In this document: positions 9,258-17,959 of the stretch, one piece after another
Numbering within the stretch: the stretch's first letter is position 1
Layout: each line of letters starts with the position of its first letter
DNA from: Branchiostoma floridae
Lineage: Eukaryota > Chordata > Leptocardii > Amphioxiformes > Branchiostomatidae
Reading direction: 5' to 3'
DNA: 26,509 bases
Assembly: GCF_000003815.2 (NCBI RefSeq)
Contig: NC_049990.1
Span: forward strand, 2,222,702-2,249,210
Notes under the pieces: generated by a model
Seen by the model: only the letters and a program-made list of their open reading frames with translations
Database searches by the model: none
What the model was told of the DNA's origin: nothing
Position numbers and translations under genes: made by a program

Positions 9258-9606
9258 CTATCAGTCGGTACGTCCACCAGTTTATTGCTCATTTTGTACA
9301 TCATGCAAAGTCTGGACATTTTCCTTCTGTCCTCAAGTGACATCCACTGCAGATCTGTTTTCATTTTGGTAACACTAGAATCCCTGTTATAGTTGTTTGT
9401 GCAGAATCTGGCAGCTTGGTTCTGTACCCTTTCAAGTTTATCTTTGTCTTTCTTTGTATACGGATCCCATACTGTTGCAGCATATTCAAGGTTAGGTCTT
9501 ACCAGTGATGTGTATGCAAGTGATTTTACCCTGACTGGGCATGCCCACAAGTTGCGTTTGATCACTCCCAATGTCTGTTTAGCCTTGGTTGTTATTGGAC
9601 GTCACA
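9258..9606 (-). pseudogene. Reverse-transcriptase fragment, upstream block
   Basis: The minus-strand translation gives TTKAKQTLGVIKRNL, then the signature SLVRPNLEYAATVWDP and LERVQNQAARF, which follow the catalytic region in jockey/CR1-clade reverse transcriptases. The block ends at KLVDVPTD, where the inserted element begins. The frame then runs into the insert and stops at 9230. The catalytic YxDD motif and everything upstream are absent, so no active enzyme is encoded. The frame is otherwise clean across about 115 codons, implying a fairly young insertion. Confidence 0.9.
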
Positions 9607-9931
9607 TAATTCCTCAACTATAGTGTACTTAATTCCTCACCCCGATAGGGATTATCGTTTAAAAACAAAGACAAAATTGTCCCCCGTAATTGTCCCATGT
9701 TGCCAACAAGATAATGATGGTGCATATTTCATGACAACTAAAATGTTTGCGAAAAGTTAGTAATTTCCTAATACAATACAGACACACGAGGGTTCCGGTA
9801 TTTTAGGCTTGTACCTAGTGGGGTATTCTGGCATATGACTCACACACATTCACAGACTTAAAAATTCATGCATTCCTATGGCCAGTATGGATTAAATGTA
9901 TCTAACTTGATCGTTCCTATTGTCTCTACAG
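9607..9931 (+). other. Distal intron 1 with 3' splice site
   Basis: This is intronic sequence without a recognised element. It ends in a pyrimidine-rich tract and CTACAG at 9926-9931, a good acceptor. Equivalent sites precede the other three zinc-finger exons, always with 22 nt between acceptor and ATG. Confidence 0.75.
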
Positions 9932-9953
9932 AAGTTGCACAAACTCTAGGAGG

Positions 9954-10805
9954 ATGTCGGCAGCAAGCAGTGCGTGGGGTTTGGGTGACGTCAGGAGAAA
10001 GGCGAAAAAGGATTCTTCTGTGCGATCTGTCAGAGAGGAGAAACGCTACAATTGTGAGGAGTGTAACAAGCAGTTCAGTTATCTGGGTAATCTGAAGACT
10101 CACATGCGGACTCACACAGGTGAGAAACACTACAGGTGTGAGGAGTGCAGCAAGCAGTTCAGTCAGCTGTGTAATCTTGAAAGACATATGCGGACTCACA
10201 CAGGGGAGAAACCGTACAACTGTGAGGAGTGCAGCATGCAGTTCAGTCAGCTTGGCAGTCTAAAGAAACACATGCGGACTCAAACGGGGGTGAAACCGTA
10301 CAAGTGCGAGGAGTGCAGCAAGCAGTTCAGTCAACTGAGTCATCTTGAGGAGCACATGCGGACTCACACAGGGGAGAAACCCTACAGGTGTGAGGAGTGC
10401 AGCAAGCAGTTCAGTGTGCTGTGTAATTTGAAGACTCATATACGGACTCACACAGGGGAGAAACCCTACAGGTGTGAGGAGTGCAGTAGGCAGTTCAGTG
10501 AGCTGGGTCATTTGAAGAGTCACATGCGGACTCACACAGGGGAGAAACCGTACAGGTGTGAGGAGTGCAGCAGGCAGTTCAACGTGCTGGGTGCTCTGAA
10601 AAGACACATGCGGACTCACACAGGGGAGAAACCCTACAAGTGTGAGGAGTGCAGCCTGCAGTTTAGTCAGTCGGGTGCCATGAGGAGACACATGCGGACT
10701 CACACAGGGGAGAAACCCTACAGATGTGAGGAGTGCAGCAGGCAGTTCAGTGAGCTGGGTAATCTTAAGAAACACATGCGGACTCACACAGGGGAAAAGT
10801 CATAG
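9954..10805 (+). CDS. C2H2 zinc-finger protein 1 (9 fingers)
   Basis: This is a 283-residue nuclear DNA-binding protein, presumably a transcriptional regulator; the target is unknown. Residues 1-31 form a basic leader ([20 protein letters not shown]) with no KRAB, SCAN or BTB domain. Residues 32-283 are nine contiguous 28-residue C2H2 fingers with TGEKPY-type linkers. Helix contact residues (-1,2,3,6) are Y,G,N,T; Q,C,N,R; Q,G,S,K; Q,S,H,E; V,C,N,T; E,G,H,S; V,G,A,R; Q,G,A,R; E,G,N,K. Finger 3 ends HMRTQ, so its last zinc-binding His is Gln, and the following linker reads TGVKPY. The ATG has A at -3 and lies 22 nt after a splice acceptor (exon starts 9932). The ORF stops in the linker after finger 9; a decayed further finger follows out of frame. 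First of four tandem paralogues. Confidence 0.95.
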   Translation: MSAASSAWGLGDVRRKAKKDSSVRSVREEKRYNCEECNKQFSYLGNLKTHMRTHTGEKHYRCEECSKQFSQLCNLERHMRTHTGEKPYNCEECSMQFSQLGSLKKHMRTQTGVKPYKCEECSKQFSQLSHLEEHMRTHTGEKPYRCEECSKQFSVLCNLKTHIRTHTGEKPYRCEECSRQFSELGHLKSHMRTHTGEKPYRCEECSRQFNVLGALKRHMRTHTGEKPYKCEECSLQFSQSGAMRRHMRTHTGEKPYRCEECSRQFSELGNLKKHMRTHTGEKS

Positions 10806-12170
10806 ATGTGAGGAGTGTAGCAGCCAGTTCCGCGAGCCATGTGGTCTTACCTACGTGCACACGTAATAAACCTTGGGAAAGTGAATTACATAGTTTAGTC
10901 AGCCGTTGATCCTGAAGACTTACATCCTTATTATCACGTTATCAGTAAAGTCACTTTAGATTGTGTTGTTGAGGCAACAGCTTTTCTGTTATATTTAAAG
11001 ATCGTCTGTGTTTGAAGAAGTCAATCTGGATTAGATTTGAACCGTGTTTCGTTAAACAAGAGTTGAACTGTACTTTCCATCACAACCAATTGGACTTACA
11101 CAAATGTTTCACTTACCAACTCCAAACTTTGTTTAGAAATAAGAAATTCACCACTTCTGTGACGTCACGCTATGCATATGCAGAGACGAGGGCTACCATA
11201 GACTTTATGAACTTGTGACCCACTGCTCATTGAATCATGTGTTCTATCTACAAAAAAGGTAGATTGTTCACAAACATTGGACTAGGAAATTACAGCTTTT
11301 GATCTAGCATCTTCCACAACTACTAAGGTAATTTTTATTCCACATCAATAGTTAAGTTGGTTGTGGTGTTTTAGGATTTAGTTTCCAAGATGTTAGTTTT
11401 GTTGGAAGCATATCTTATTAAGTTAACTTCTTACGGTATAGCTTCTATGATGGTAAATCGTGTTTGATTTTTTTCGAACAAACTAGAACGTAACATTGTT
11501 CTTATTAACTAGAGCTTTACAGTGTTTTTTGTCAACTAGAACGTAACATTGTTCTTGTTAACTAGAACTTTACAATGTTTTTGTTAACTAGAACATAACA
11601 TTGATTTTGTAAATTAGAACGTAACATTGATTGTGTAAACTAGAACTTATTGTTTTGTGTAGTAATAGACGTATAATTAACAGCAGTAAATCAATGTCTG
11701 CAAGGCGAAAAGTACATCCTTGAGTAGTTCTTCTTACAACCTAAGAGTAAGATGATGATGGGTGTATTTTTATTTTCCTCATAGAAATAGTATCTCTAAA
11801 CATAACCTCCTGGCTCTAGTTATGTTACGTGATGTTATATATATATTTTAGGCTAGAAGTTTTAAGGTAGAACAAAAGACTAGTAGAGGTGTTTCACGTT
11901 TTATTAGATAAGCTTACTTTTATAACTATCTCTGTTGTTAATTTTGATACTAAGTAGCTATAGTGTTCATTCATCTATTTGTAAACAGGTTGGTAGCTAA
12001 TTTAGGCTAACAGTTTGAGTTTAGATAGGAGAACAACAAAACGAGAAGAATCAGTAATGCTTTTCTTAGACAAGTTCAGTTTACTAACTCTTATCTATTT
12101 TGTTATTGATTTTGATATTTTGCATTTGTTAACTTTTTTTTTTCAAATAAACATTTTGAAACCAAGCATG
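10806..12170 (+). other. 3' UTR and downstream region of gene 1
   Basis: Just after the stop, a shifted frame reads HRCEECSSQF and onward to VHT-stop (10809-10868), the remnant of a tenth finger. A segment GTTGTTGAGGCAACAGC near 10967, able to form a short hairpin, is conserved in units 3 and 4. The rest is AT-rich, with a 26-bp tandem repeat at 11481-11649. The best polyadenylation signal is AATAAA at 12146-12151, in the same context as the signals at 16095 and 21063. Short ORFs here look like chance. Confidence 0.7.
11481..11649 (+). repeat. 26-bp tandem repeat in the 3' UTR
   Basis: About six and a half copies of a 26-27 bp unit with the form AACTAGAACGTAACATTG plus a T-rich tail follow one another. 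A diverged version occurs at the equivalent place in unit 4 (26046-26199), and remnants lie near 20650-20760 in unit 3, so the repeat predates the gene duplications. Confidence 0.88.
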
Positions 12171-12239
12171 TATTTTTTTTTCTATTTCACATTGAGTTGT
12201 TACTACATGAGAAGTATAGGATATTCAAATTTCACCATC

Positions 12240-12783
12240 CCAACCATTACAAGGCGAGATATCTAGAACACCAGATATGAAGACCGGAAGTCTTGCTGCA
12301 GTGTCTTAGAAAGTCCCTAGGGGCCAATTATAGATCATTTCATTATCCCAACACATGAGGCAGTGTTGATACACTCACGATCTCTGTAAGATTATCCACC
12401 AATACTCAATATCACAGAGCCGATCTGTGGCTAGAAGCTTTAATGTGCGTCTACAACGCTCCTGACGGTTGGTAATGTATGCGGACAGTAGTCAGTAGGG
12501 ATTAAAAACGCCATGCCGTCATAAAACAGACCAAACATTTATAGTTGTGACTGTCGTCCATTTACATCCAACAAGACCGCAACAACACGCTCATAACATC
12601 CTACGCTAATTTTAACATATCGAAATTGCAACACCCATTCCCATCATACACCACTGGGAAACAAAATGGCGGCGCCCGTGAACACAGGCTAAACCATACC
12701 GCAAACCTGTAATACATGTAATATCATTTCCCAATTTTATCTTGTACGATTGGCTCTTCTAAATTATATCCTCATTCCTACAA
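12240..12783 (+). promoter_or_regulatory. Putative promoter region of gene 2
   Basis: This 5' flank is strongly similar to 16220-16783 (unit 3a) and, for its distal half, to 17402-17739 (unit 3b); 21200-21450 (unit 4) matches only in part. Shared blocks include the CACAGAGCCG segment, ATGTATGCGGACAGTAGTC and AAAAACGCCATG. It lies between the polyadenylation signal of gene 1 and the 5' exon of gene 2. I see no clear TATA box. A YY1-like site lies at 12662-12673. Confidence 0.55.
12662..12692 (+). promoter_or_regulatory. YY1-like CAAAATGGCGGC site with an 8-codon mini-ORF
   Basis: CAAAATGGCGGC (12662-12673) matches the known YY1 core AANATGGCGGC, often found just downstream of animal transcription starts. 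The ATG inside it opens a tiny ORF, MAAPVNTG-stop (12666-12692). Equivalent copies in unit 3 read MAAPVDAG (16654-16680) and MAAPIGAG (17608-17634). YY1 binding is inferred from the motif alone. Confidence 0.6.
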
Positions 12784-13023
12784 GCTCAGCATTCAGCTGA
12801 GAGATGTCGCGACAACTATTGGATAACCAGGAGATGATGTTTGACCCAAAACAAAAGATTACTTCCGGGTCACATGACGCTGTCTTCCTGTTTACTCGGA
12901 GAGTCGAGAGCGACAGCGGTTTGGAAAAGTTCCCGTCCTTCCGGAGCAAAAATCACAACTTTCGCGGTTTTAGAGACAACCTACTGCAGTTTCTGTGCAA
13001 GACTAGGGTTCAAGTCTGTTTAG
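12784..13023 (+). other. Candidate 5' exon of gene 2 (upstream ORF)
   Basis: The segment is conserved in all units and ends at a strong donor (intron begins GTAAGACG at 13024). An ORF starts at ATG 12804 (MSRQLLDNQEMMFDPKQKIT) and stays open for 73 codons plus one base to the donor. Joined to the acceptor at 14300, it continues through [12 protein letters not shown] and stops at 14372-14374, passing the zinc-finger ATG in a different frame. It therefore cannot be the N-terminus of the zinc-finger protein; it is either 5' UTR or an overlapping upstream ORF. The 5' limit is unknown. Confidence 0.65.
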
Positions 13024-14300
13024 GTAAGACGATCTGTTGTATATTGACTGTAAAACTTCTGCAGATTTGACAGGAAACTGACGCGTGTCGCGATTTGGTA
13101 CGGGTCCCGTCAACGTCCTTGCTGTAACTCAGCTCCATTTTCTTGTCTCCTGTGGGTGTTGAAAAATAGACCGATACACATGTTCATTTGTAGCTTTACT
13201 GATTTCCGCAACTAAAATGGAGGAACTTTTTTATCACTGTGTATTCAAAATCCACACGGGAAGCAAGACAGAAGACAGAAGATAACGTAAACAAAATTCT
13301 TGGGCCCTAAAGGGGTTTATAGATGATTTTTCTTCCACGAATTTTGGCGTTGTAATCGTAAAAACGATTGTAACTGCAGGTGTATATACTTATATTTTAC
13401 ATTTAAAAAGAGTGAGTTTTATAGTGTTCATTGGTGTTAAGAAACGTCTTGCTGGTATGAAGGACGCGGGTTGAGATATGAACGGTATACTGCAAACCCC
13501 TCCGTCCGCCCTTGTTCCGAAAACTGTCCATTCCACATCTGGTGTTCATCATGGCGCGTTCCTTACTTTACGGGGAGGTTCAGTAACTATCCCACAGACG
13601 TGTTTTCAAATTTAGGGTTTCAAATTCAAGTTTTTCTCCTTATCTTTTTCGAAGACAATTTAATCAGCAAAAAAACTCATTTCGGTGAAGATTGACTGAC
13701 TGACGCCACATATTTTGCTGAGAAATCGGTAAGAATTTGAGAGATCACCATTTTTCTTTTGTTTCTAGTAACTATTGTAGCTATGAGCTTTCGGTGGCGT
13801 ATGCCGGTATGGTGTCAAAAGTCATATTCTTTGTTTTTGTCATACTGTTATGCCCGTAAAGAATAGATGTCTGTCCCCTTTCTCACACGTTAATCTCTAG
13901 AAACCCGTTTTTCATGACAAAATCCAAGGAAGGCCGCAAAATCCTAAGGGTTAGACTGCAGACCAGGTTCTCGACAGCTCATTTCAGCTTGTAATTTGCA
14001 GTGATTTCTGTATATACTTTGGCAATATTCTATTCGTTGCTTCTTTTTTCATGAAAATTCTGTGTCAGTGTCAAATATAAACTAATCTCCAAGCAGATCT
14101 TGCGGTGGCATAAGATAGTACCATAAGCTGGGGAAGGAGTTTAGCCGGCAGAGGAGTATTATTTCATCGCAAGATCTGCTCGCCGCTCATTACACCTTAC
14201 TGAAAAGTATTGCGTACTATATCTAAACTAAGGATGAAGCATGAAGACTATGGATGAATTTACGATGAAGCAACTCTTATCGTTTCTGTTGTCTGTACAG
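13024..14300 (+). other. Intron 2
   Basis: The inferred intron is 1,277 bp, from GTAAGA to CTGTACAG. It holds the family-conserved block at about 13465-13605 and the CTGCAGACCAGGTTCTCG segment near 13957 that is duplicated in intron 3. A small inverted-repeat element lies at 14086-14182. No other gene is seen. Confidence 0.65.
14086..14182. mobile_element. Small MITE-like element with CTCCAAGCAGA terminus
   Basis: AGCAGATCTTGCG (14092-14104) and its exact reverse complement (14168-14180) bracket about 60 bp. The left end reads TCTCCAAGCAGATC, the recurrent terminus seen near 2401, 3051, 3456 and 23541. No clear target duplication was found, and with only 13 bp of perfect arms the element limits are approximate. 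Confidence 0.6.
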
Positions 14301-14322
14301 AAGTTGCACAAGATCTAGGAGG

Positions 14323-15096
14323 ATGTCGACAACAAGCGGAGCCCAGAGTTCGGGAGACACCAGGAAAAGGGTGAAAAAGGGTTCCTCTGTGCGATCTGTC
14401 AGAGAGGAGAAACGCTACAGGTGTGAGGAGTGCAGCAGGCAGTTCAGTCATCTTGGTAATCTGAAAGCTCACATTAGGACTCACACTGGTGAGAAACCCT
14501 ACAGGTGTGAGGAGTGCAGCAGGCAGTTTAGTCAGCTGGGTCATCTGAAAAGTCACATCCAAACTCACACATGTGAGAAACCCTACATGTGTGAGAAGTG
14601 CAGCAAGCCGTTTAATCAGCTGTGTGATCTGAAGACTCACATGCGGACTCACACAGGTGAGAAACCCTACAAGTGTGAGGAGTGCAGAAGGCAGTTCAGT
14701 CAGCTGGGTGATCTGAAGAAACACGTGCGGACTCACACTGGAGAGAAGCCCTACAGGTGTGAGGAGTGCAGCAGGCAGTTTAGTCGGCTGGGTCATCTTA
14801 AGAGTCACATACGGACTCACACAGGGGAGAAACCCTACAAGTGTGAGGAGTGTAGCAGGCAGTTCAGTGAGCGGAGATATCTGAAGAGACACATACGGAC
14901 TCACACAGGGGAGAAGCCCTTTAAGTGTGAGGAGTGCAGCAAGCAGTTCAGTCTGCTGGGTAATCTGAAGAAACACACGCGGACTCACACAAGGGAGAAA
15001 CCCTACAGGTGTGAGGAGTGCAGCAGGGAGTTCTCTCGGCTGGATACTATGAAGAAACACATGCGGACTCACACAACAGGACTTGTACAAGTGTGA
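14323..15096 (+). CDS. C2H2 zinc-finger protein 2 (8 fingers)
   Basis: This is a 257-residue paralogue of protein 1. A basic leader of 31 residues ([20 protein letters not shown]) is followed by eight 28-residue fingers. Contact residues (-1,2,3,6) are H,G,N,A; Q,G,H,S; Q,C,D,T; Q,G,D,K; R,G,H,S; E,R,Y,R; L,G,N,K; R,D,T,K. All eight keep C2H2 ligands. Two linkers are altered, THTCEKPY after finger 2 and THTREKPY after finger 7, which may weaken the linker cap. The end (TTGLVQV) results from a frameshift in the linker after finger 8; the next finger continues out of frame. The start at 14323 has A at -3 and lies 22 nt after the acceptor. Nuclear DNA binding is expected; the target is unknown. 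Confidence 0.95.
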   Translation: MSTTSGAQSSGDTRKRVKKGSSVRSVREEKRYRCEECSRQFSHLGNLKAHIRTHTGEKPYRCEECSRQFSQLGHLKSHIQTHTCEKPYMCEKCSKPFNQLCDLKTHMRTHTGEKPYKCEECRRQFSQLGDLKKHVRTHTGEKPYRCEECSRQFSRLGHLKSHIRTHTGEKPYKCEECSRQFSERRYLKRHIRTHTGEKPFKCEECSKQFSLLGNLKKHTRTHTREKPYRCEECSREFSRLDTMKKHMRTHTTGLVQV

Positions 15097-16120
15097 GGAG
15101 TTGAGTAAGCATTTCAGTCAGCTTAGTCATCTTGATGGACACAGACTGGGCCACAGTGTTCTCTTACAGGACGCGAGCTGACTCACACAGGTGAGAAACA
15201 AGTGTGAGTTGTACTGATAAAGCCAGCAGGTGGGGAAGTGAATCAGATCTGACAGTTAAGTCAGCGGTTGAACCTGAAAAGTTACATACACTGACACGTT
15301 GTCAGTAAAGCCAGTTCAGTTCGCGTTTTTGTGTCGCCAGCCTTTTCTGTTATGTGGTCCTTTTTGATCCCATATAAATATTGAAGTTTCTGCATCACTC
15401 CTACACAGTTCTCCCTCACGATGCGTTAATACTCTTCACACAAAGAAACACCATCACAAGTGTGCGAGGACACCGCACCGTATCGCGTTTTGATGCCATA
15501 TAAATATTGAAGTTACCCGTGGTGTTGTACAATGTAGTTTGCAAGATTGTAGGTTTCTTGGATGTGTATCATGTTCAAGTTCATTTCCTGTTGTGTAACT
15601 TCTATAGTGGAATATTGCAGATGTTGTATGAATCGTCCCATAGCAAACTAAACGTTAGTTCCAACTAGCACATTTTTGTATCTTTATTGACATCGTTACA
15701 TACAGTAGCGAGGTATGTCCTAAAAAAAATAGAATTTCGTTTGTTTTGTTTGAAGCGTTTCGTGTGTTGATTTACTACTAAAATTTTACATTTTTTCGGA
15801 ATAATATGAAATATGAACCGTAGCAAGTTAGTTTCTAAAAGGCTACGAGTGAACTTACAACCTGAGATGATAATAAATCCATTGTTATTTTAATCTTCTA
15901 GGAATAGCTACGGTAATTCCTGAGCGTTGAATCTAAGATTCGCAGTTTCAGTGTAGATAAGAGAATTTAAAAACTAGCAGAAGTGTTAAGAATGTTGTAA
16001 GATAAGACCAGTTTACCGATTTCTAACTTTCTTTGTTGTTATTATTTATATTTACCTATTTTGTTAGTAGTTGCTTCAGAATAAAAAGTTCGAAAATAAA
16101 CTTGTAGTTTTTCTTTTAAA
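15097..16120 (+). other. 3' UTR of gene 2
   Basis: It starts with a decayed ninth finger out of frame ([16 protein letters not shown], with one Cys replaced by Leu) and a further THTGEK remnant, so the ancestor had at least ten fingers. A segment CCATATAAATATTGAAGTT recurs about 125 bp apart, near 15370 and 15496. Polyadenylation signals AATAAA lie at 16080-16085 and 16095-16100. A short (GAA) run follows at about 16162. Confidence 0.7.
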
Positions 16121-16199
16121 TTCAATTTGTTAATACTAGTGTATTAGAGTAGTGATGACACGAAGAAGAAGAAGAAGTGTATGAGAAATATACAAGAAA

Positions 16200-16783
16200 G
16201 TCCCATTTATTTATCATCCCAACCATAATAACAGGAGATATCTAGCACACGAAGTACCAAGGCCGGAAGTTCTGCTTGGTTATCTTTGAAAGTCACTTGG
16301 GGCTAATCATCTGAATATTTCATTTCCCCAAAATCTGAATAATGTTATAATACACACGATCTCTGTAGGATTATCCACAAATACTCATTATCACAGAACC
16401 GGTCTGTGGTTAGAAGCTTTAATGTTAGTCTATGTGCGTCTATAACGCTACTGACGGTTGGTATTGTATGCGGACAGTAGTCGGTAGGGATTAAAAACGC
16501 CATGACACCATAAAACAGACCAAACATTTATCGTTGTGACTGGCGTCCCTTTATATCCGACAAGACCGCAATGACACGCTCATAACATTGCACGCTGATA
16601 TAACACATCGAAATTGCGACACCACTTCCCATCATACACTACTGGGAACCAAAATGGCGGCGCCCGTGGACGCAGGCTAAACCATAACGGTACCTGTAAT
16701 ATATCTAATATTATTTCTCAGGTTATACAATTTGCTCTTCTAAATTATATCCTCATTACCACAATCTCATTATCAGCTGAGCG
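16200..16783 (+). promoter_or_regulatory. Putative promoter 3a of gene 3
   Basis: It is a close copy of the unit 2 promoter (12240-12783). It includes the GCGGACAGTAGTC block and CAAAATGGCGGC at 16650-16661, with the mini-ORF MAAPVDAG (16654-16680). It lies about 100 bp beyond the gene 2 polyadenylation signals and just ahead of 5' exon 3a. Confidence 0.55.
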
Positions 16784-17003
16784 ATGTCGCGACAACTATT
16801 GGATAACCAGGAGATGATGTTTGACCCAAAACAAAAGATTACTTCCGGGTCACATGACGCCGTCTTCCTGTTTACTCGGCGAGTCGAGAGTGACGGCGGT
16901 TTGAAAAAGTTCCCGTCCTTCCGGAGCAAAAATCACAAAATAAGCGGCTTTAGAGACAACCTACTGGTGTTTGTGTGCAAAACTAGGGTTCAAGTTTGGT
17001 CCG
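16784..17003 (+). other. Candidate 5' exon 3a (extra upstream copy)
   Basis: A full copy of the family 5' exon: ATG at 16784 (MSRQLLDNQEMMFDPKQKIT), open for 73 codons plus one base to the donor at 17003/17004 (GTAAGACG). Only about 55 bp of family intron follow before unrelated sequence begins near 17041-17060. It is the first of two tandem 5' exons ahead of gene 3. It could be an alternative first exon (inferred intron 2,170 bp) or an orphan of an incomplete duplication. Confidence 0.6.
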
Positions 17004-17060
17004 GTAAGACGACCTGTTGTATTTTCACTCTATAATATCTGTAGATTTGACAGAAAACTG

Positions 17061-17401
17061 TCTCAATAGCATAATTTATGGATATTTAATTATAAATGTT
17101 CAACTAAGATGTGTTTGATATTAAAGATATATGAAACGAAGTTTAGTTTAGAAAGAAAATCTTAAAATCCCATTGTTTAAACCAAAATTAGTGATTTTTG
17201 TAAAATTTGCCTTTCAGAAACCCGTTGTCATGGCAACACGAAAAATCATAAACTTACCCAATCTGTTTTTTTAATTGTTGCCAACAATATTTTAGGAAAA
17301 CTCACCAAGTTTGGTTGTTCTAGCACAAACCGTTTTGGAGATATAGGAGGTCAAAGTTGGTGCGGGCACTTTTAGCCTCCCCCCCCCCCCCCAGTCTGGA
17401 T
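17061..17401. other. Unrelated insert between the duplicated promoters, with C14 tract
   Basis: This stretch has no counterpart in the other units. It is AT-rich, then reads GTTTTGGAGATATAGGAGGT, and ends in a run of 14 C (17379-17392) just before the duplicated promoter starts near 17402. It may be a repeat-derived insertion, but I could not identify ends or target duplications. Confidence 0.5.
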
Positions 17402-17739
17402 AGGGTTAACGTTGGTAATGTATGCGGACAGTAGTCAGTAGGGATTAAAAAACGCCATGACACCATAAAACAGACCAAAAACGTATCGTTGTGGCTGCCG
17501 TCCCTTTATCACACAAGACCGAAACGACACGCTCATAACATTCCACGGAAATATGAACATATCGAAATTGCAACACCACTTCCCATCATACACCATTGGG
17601 AAACAAAATGGCGGCGCCCATAGGCGCAGGCTAAACCATATCACAAACCTGTAATACATGTAATATAAGTTCTCAAGTTATACAATTGGATCTTCTAAAT
17701 TATATCTTCAGTAAAACAATCTTAGCATTCAGCTGAGCG
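17402..17739 (+). promoter_or_regulatory. Putative promoter 3b of gene 3
   Basis: This second copy of the family promoter begins at the GGTAATGTATGCGGACAGTA block, so its distal half is missing. CAAAATGGCGGC lies at 17604-17615 with the mini-ORF MAAPIGAG (17608-17634). It lies directly ahead of exon 3b. Confidence 0.55.
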
Positions 17740-17959
17740 ATGTCGCGACAACTATTGGGTAACCAGGAGATGATGTTTGACCCAAAGCAAAAGATTACTT
17801 CCGGGTCACATAACGCCGCCTTCCTGTTTACTCGGAGAGTCGACAGCGACAGCAGTTCGGAACAGTTCCCGTCATTCCGGAGCAAAAATCACAACTTTCG
17901 CGGCTTTAGAGACAACTTACTGGAGTTTGTGTGGAAGACTAGGGTTCAAGTTTGTTCAG
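17740..17959 (+). other. Candidate 5' exon 3b of gene 3 (upstream ORF)
   Basis: ATG at 17740 (MSRQLLGNQEMMFDPKQKIT) is open for 73 codons plus one base to the donor at 17959/17960 (GTAAGACG). Spliced to the acceptor at 19173, the ORF would continue through ESAQDLRKWQQQ and end at 19245-19247, overlapping the zinc-finger start in another frame. As in unit 2, it cannot supply the zinc-finger N-terminus. Confidence 0.65.

Larger units (their letters stand above)
8466..9606 (-). mobile_element. 5'-truncated jockey/CR1-type LINE fragment, interrupted
   Basis: On the minus strand a non-LTR retrotransposon 3' end runs from about 9606 down to 8466. The reverse-transcriptase C-terminal region is readable in two blocks (9258-9606 and 8551-8766), split by the element at 8767-9257. 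After the stop at 8551-8553 comes a short 3' tail with a hairpin-prone GC stretch, ending in a (GATACA)-type microsatellite at 8466-8487. Such short tandem tails are typical of CR1/L2-like LINEs. The 5' end is lost: an in-frame stop lies just upstream of the recognisable protein. It sits in intron 1, antisense to the zinc-finger gene. Confidence 0.85.

Noticed and set aside
8980-9372. 130-codon plus-strand ORF over the MITE/LINE region
   Set aside because: It lies antisense to clear reverse-transcriptase sequence and crosses the MITE boundary, so it is chance.
9954-10045. KRAB, SCAN, BTB or SET domain at the N-termini of the zinc-finger proteins
   Set aside because: The 31-residue leaders are short, basic and serine-rich, with no recognisable effector domain, and no upstream exon supplies one in frame.
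12804-13023. The 5' exon ORF as the true N-terminus of the zinc-finger protein
   Set aside because: Joined to the acceptor, its frame is offset from the zinc-finger frame. The only 5' exon frame that matches has a TAG shortly before the donor and no ATG. Unit 4 also lacks the ATG.
14260-15090. Long minus-strand ORFs opposite the zinc-finger exons (also near 10260-10787, 19259-20029, 24267-24902, 24963-25406)
   Set aside because: They are the periodic antisense reading of the finger repeat (recurring [15 protein letters not shown]) and show no independent domain or start context.
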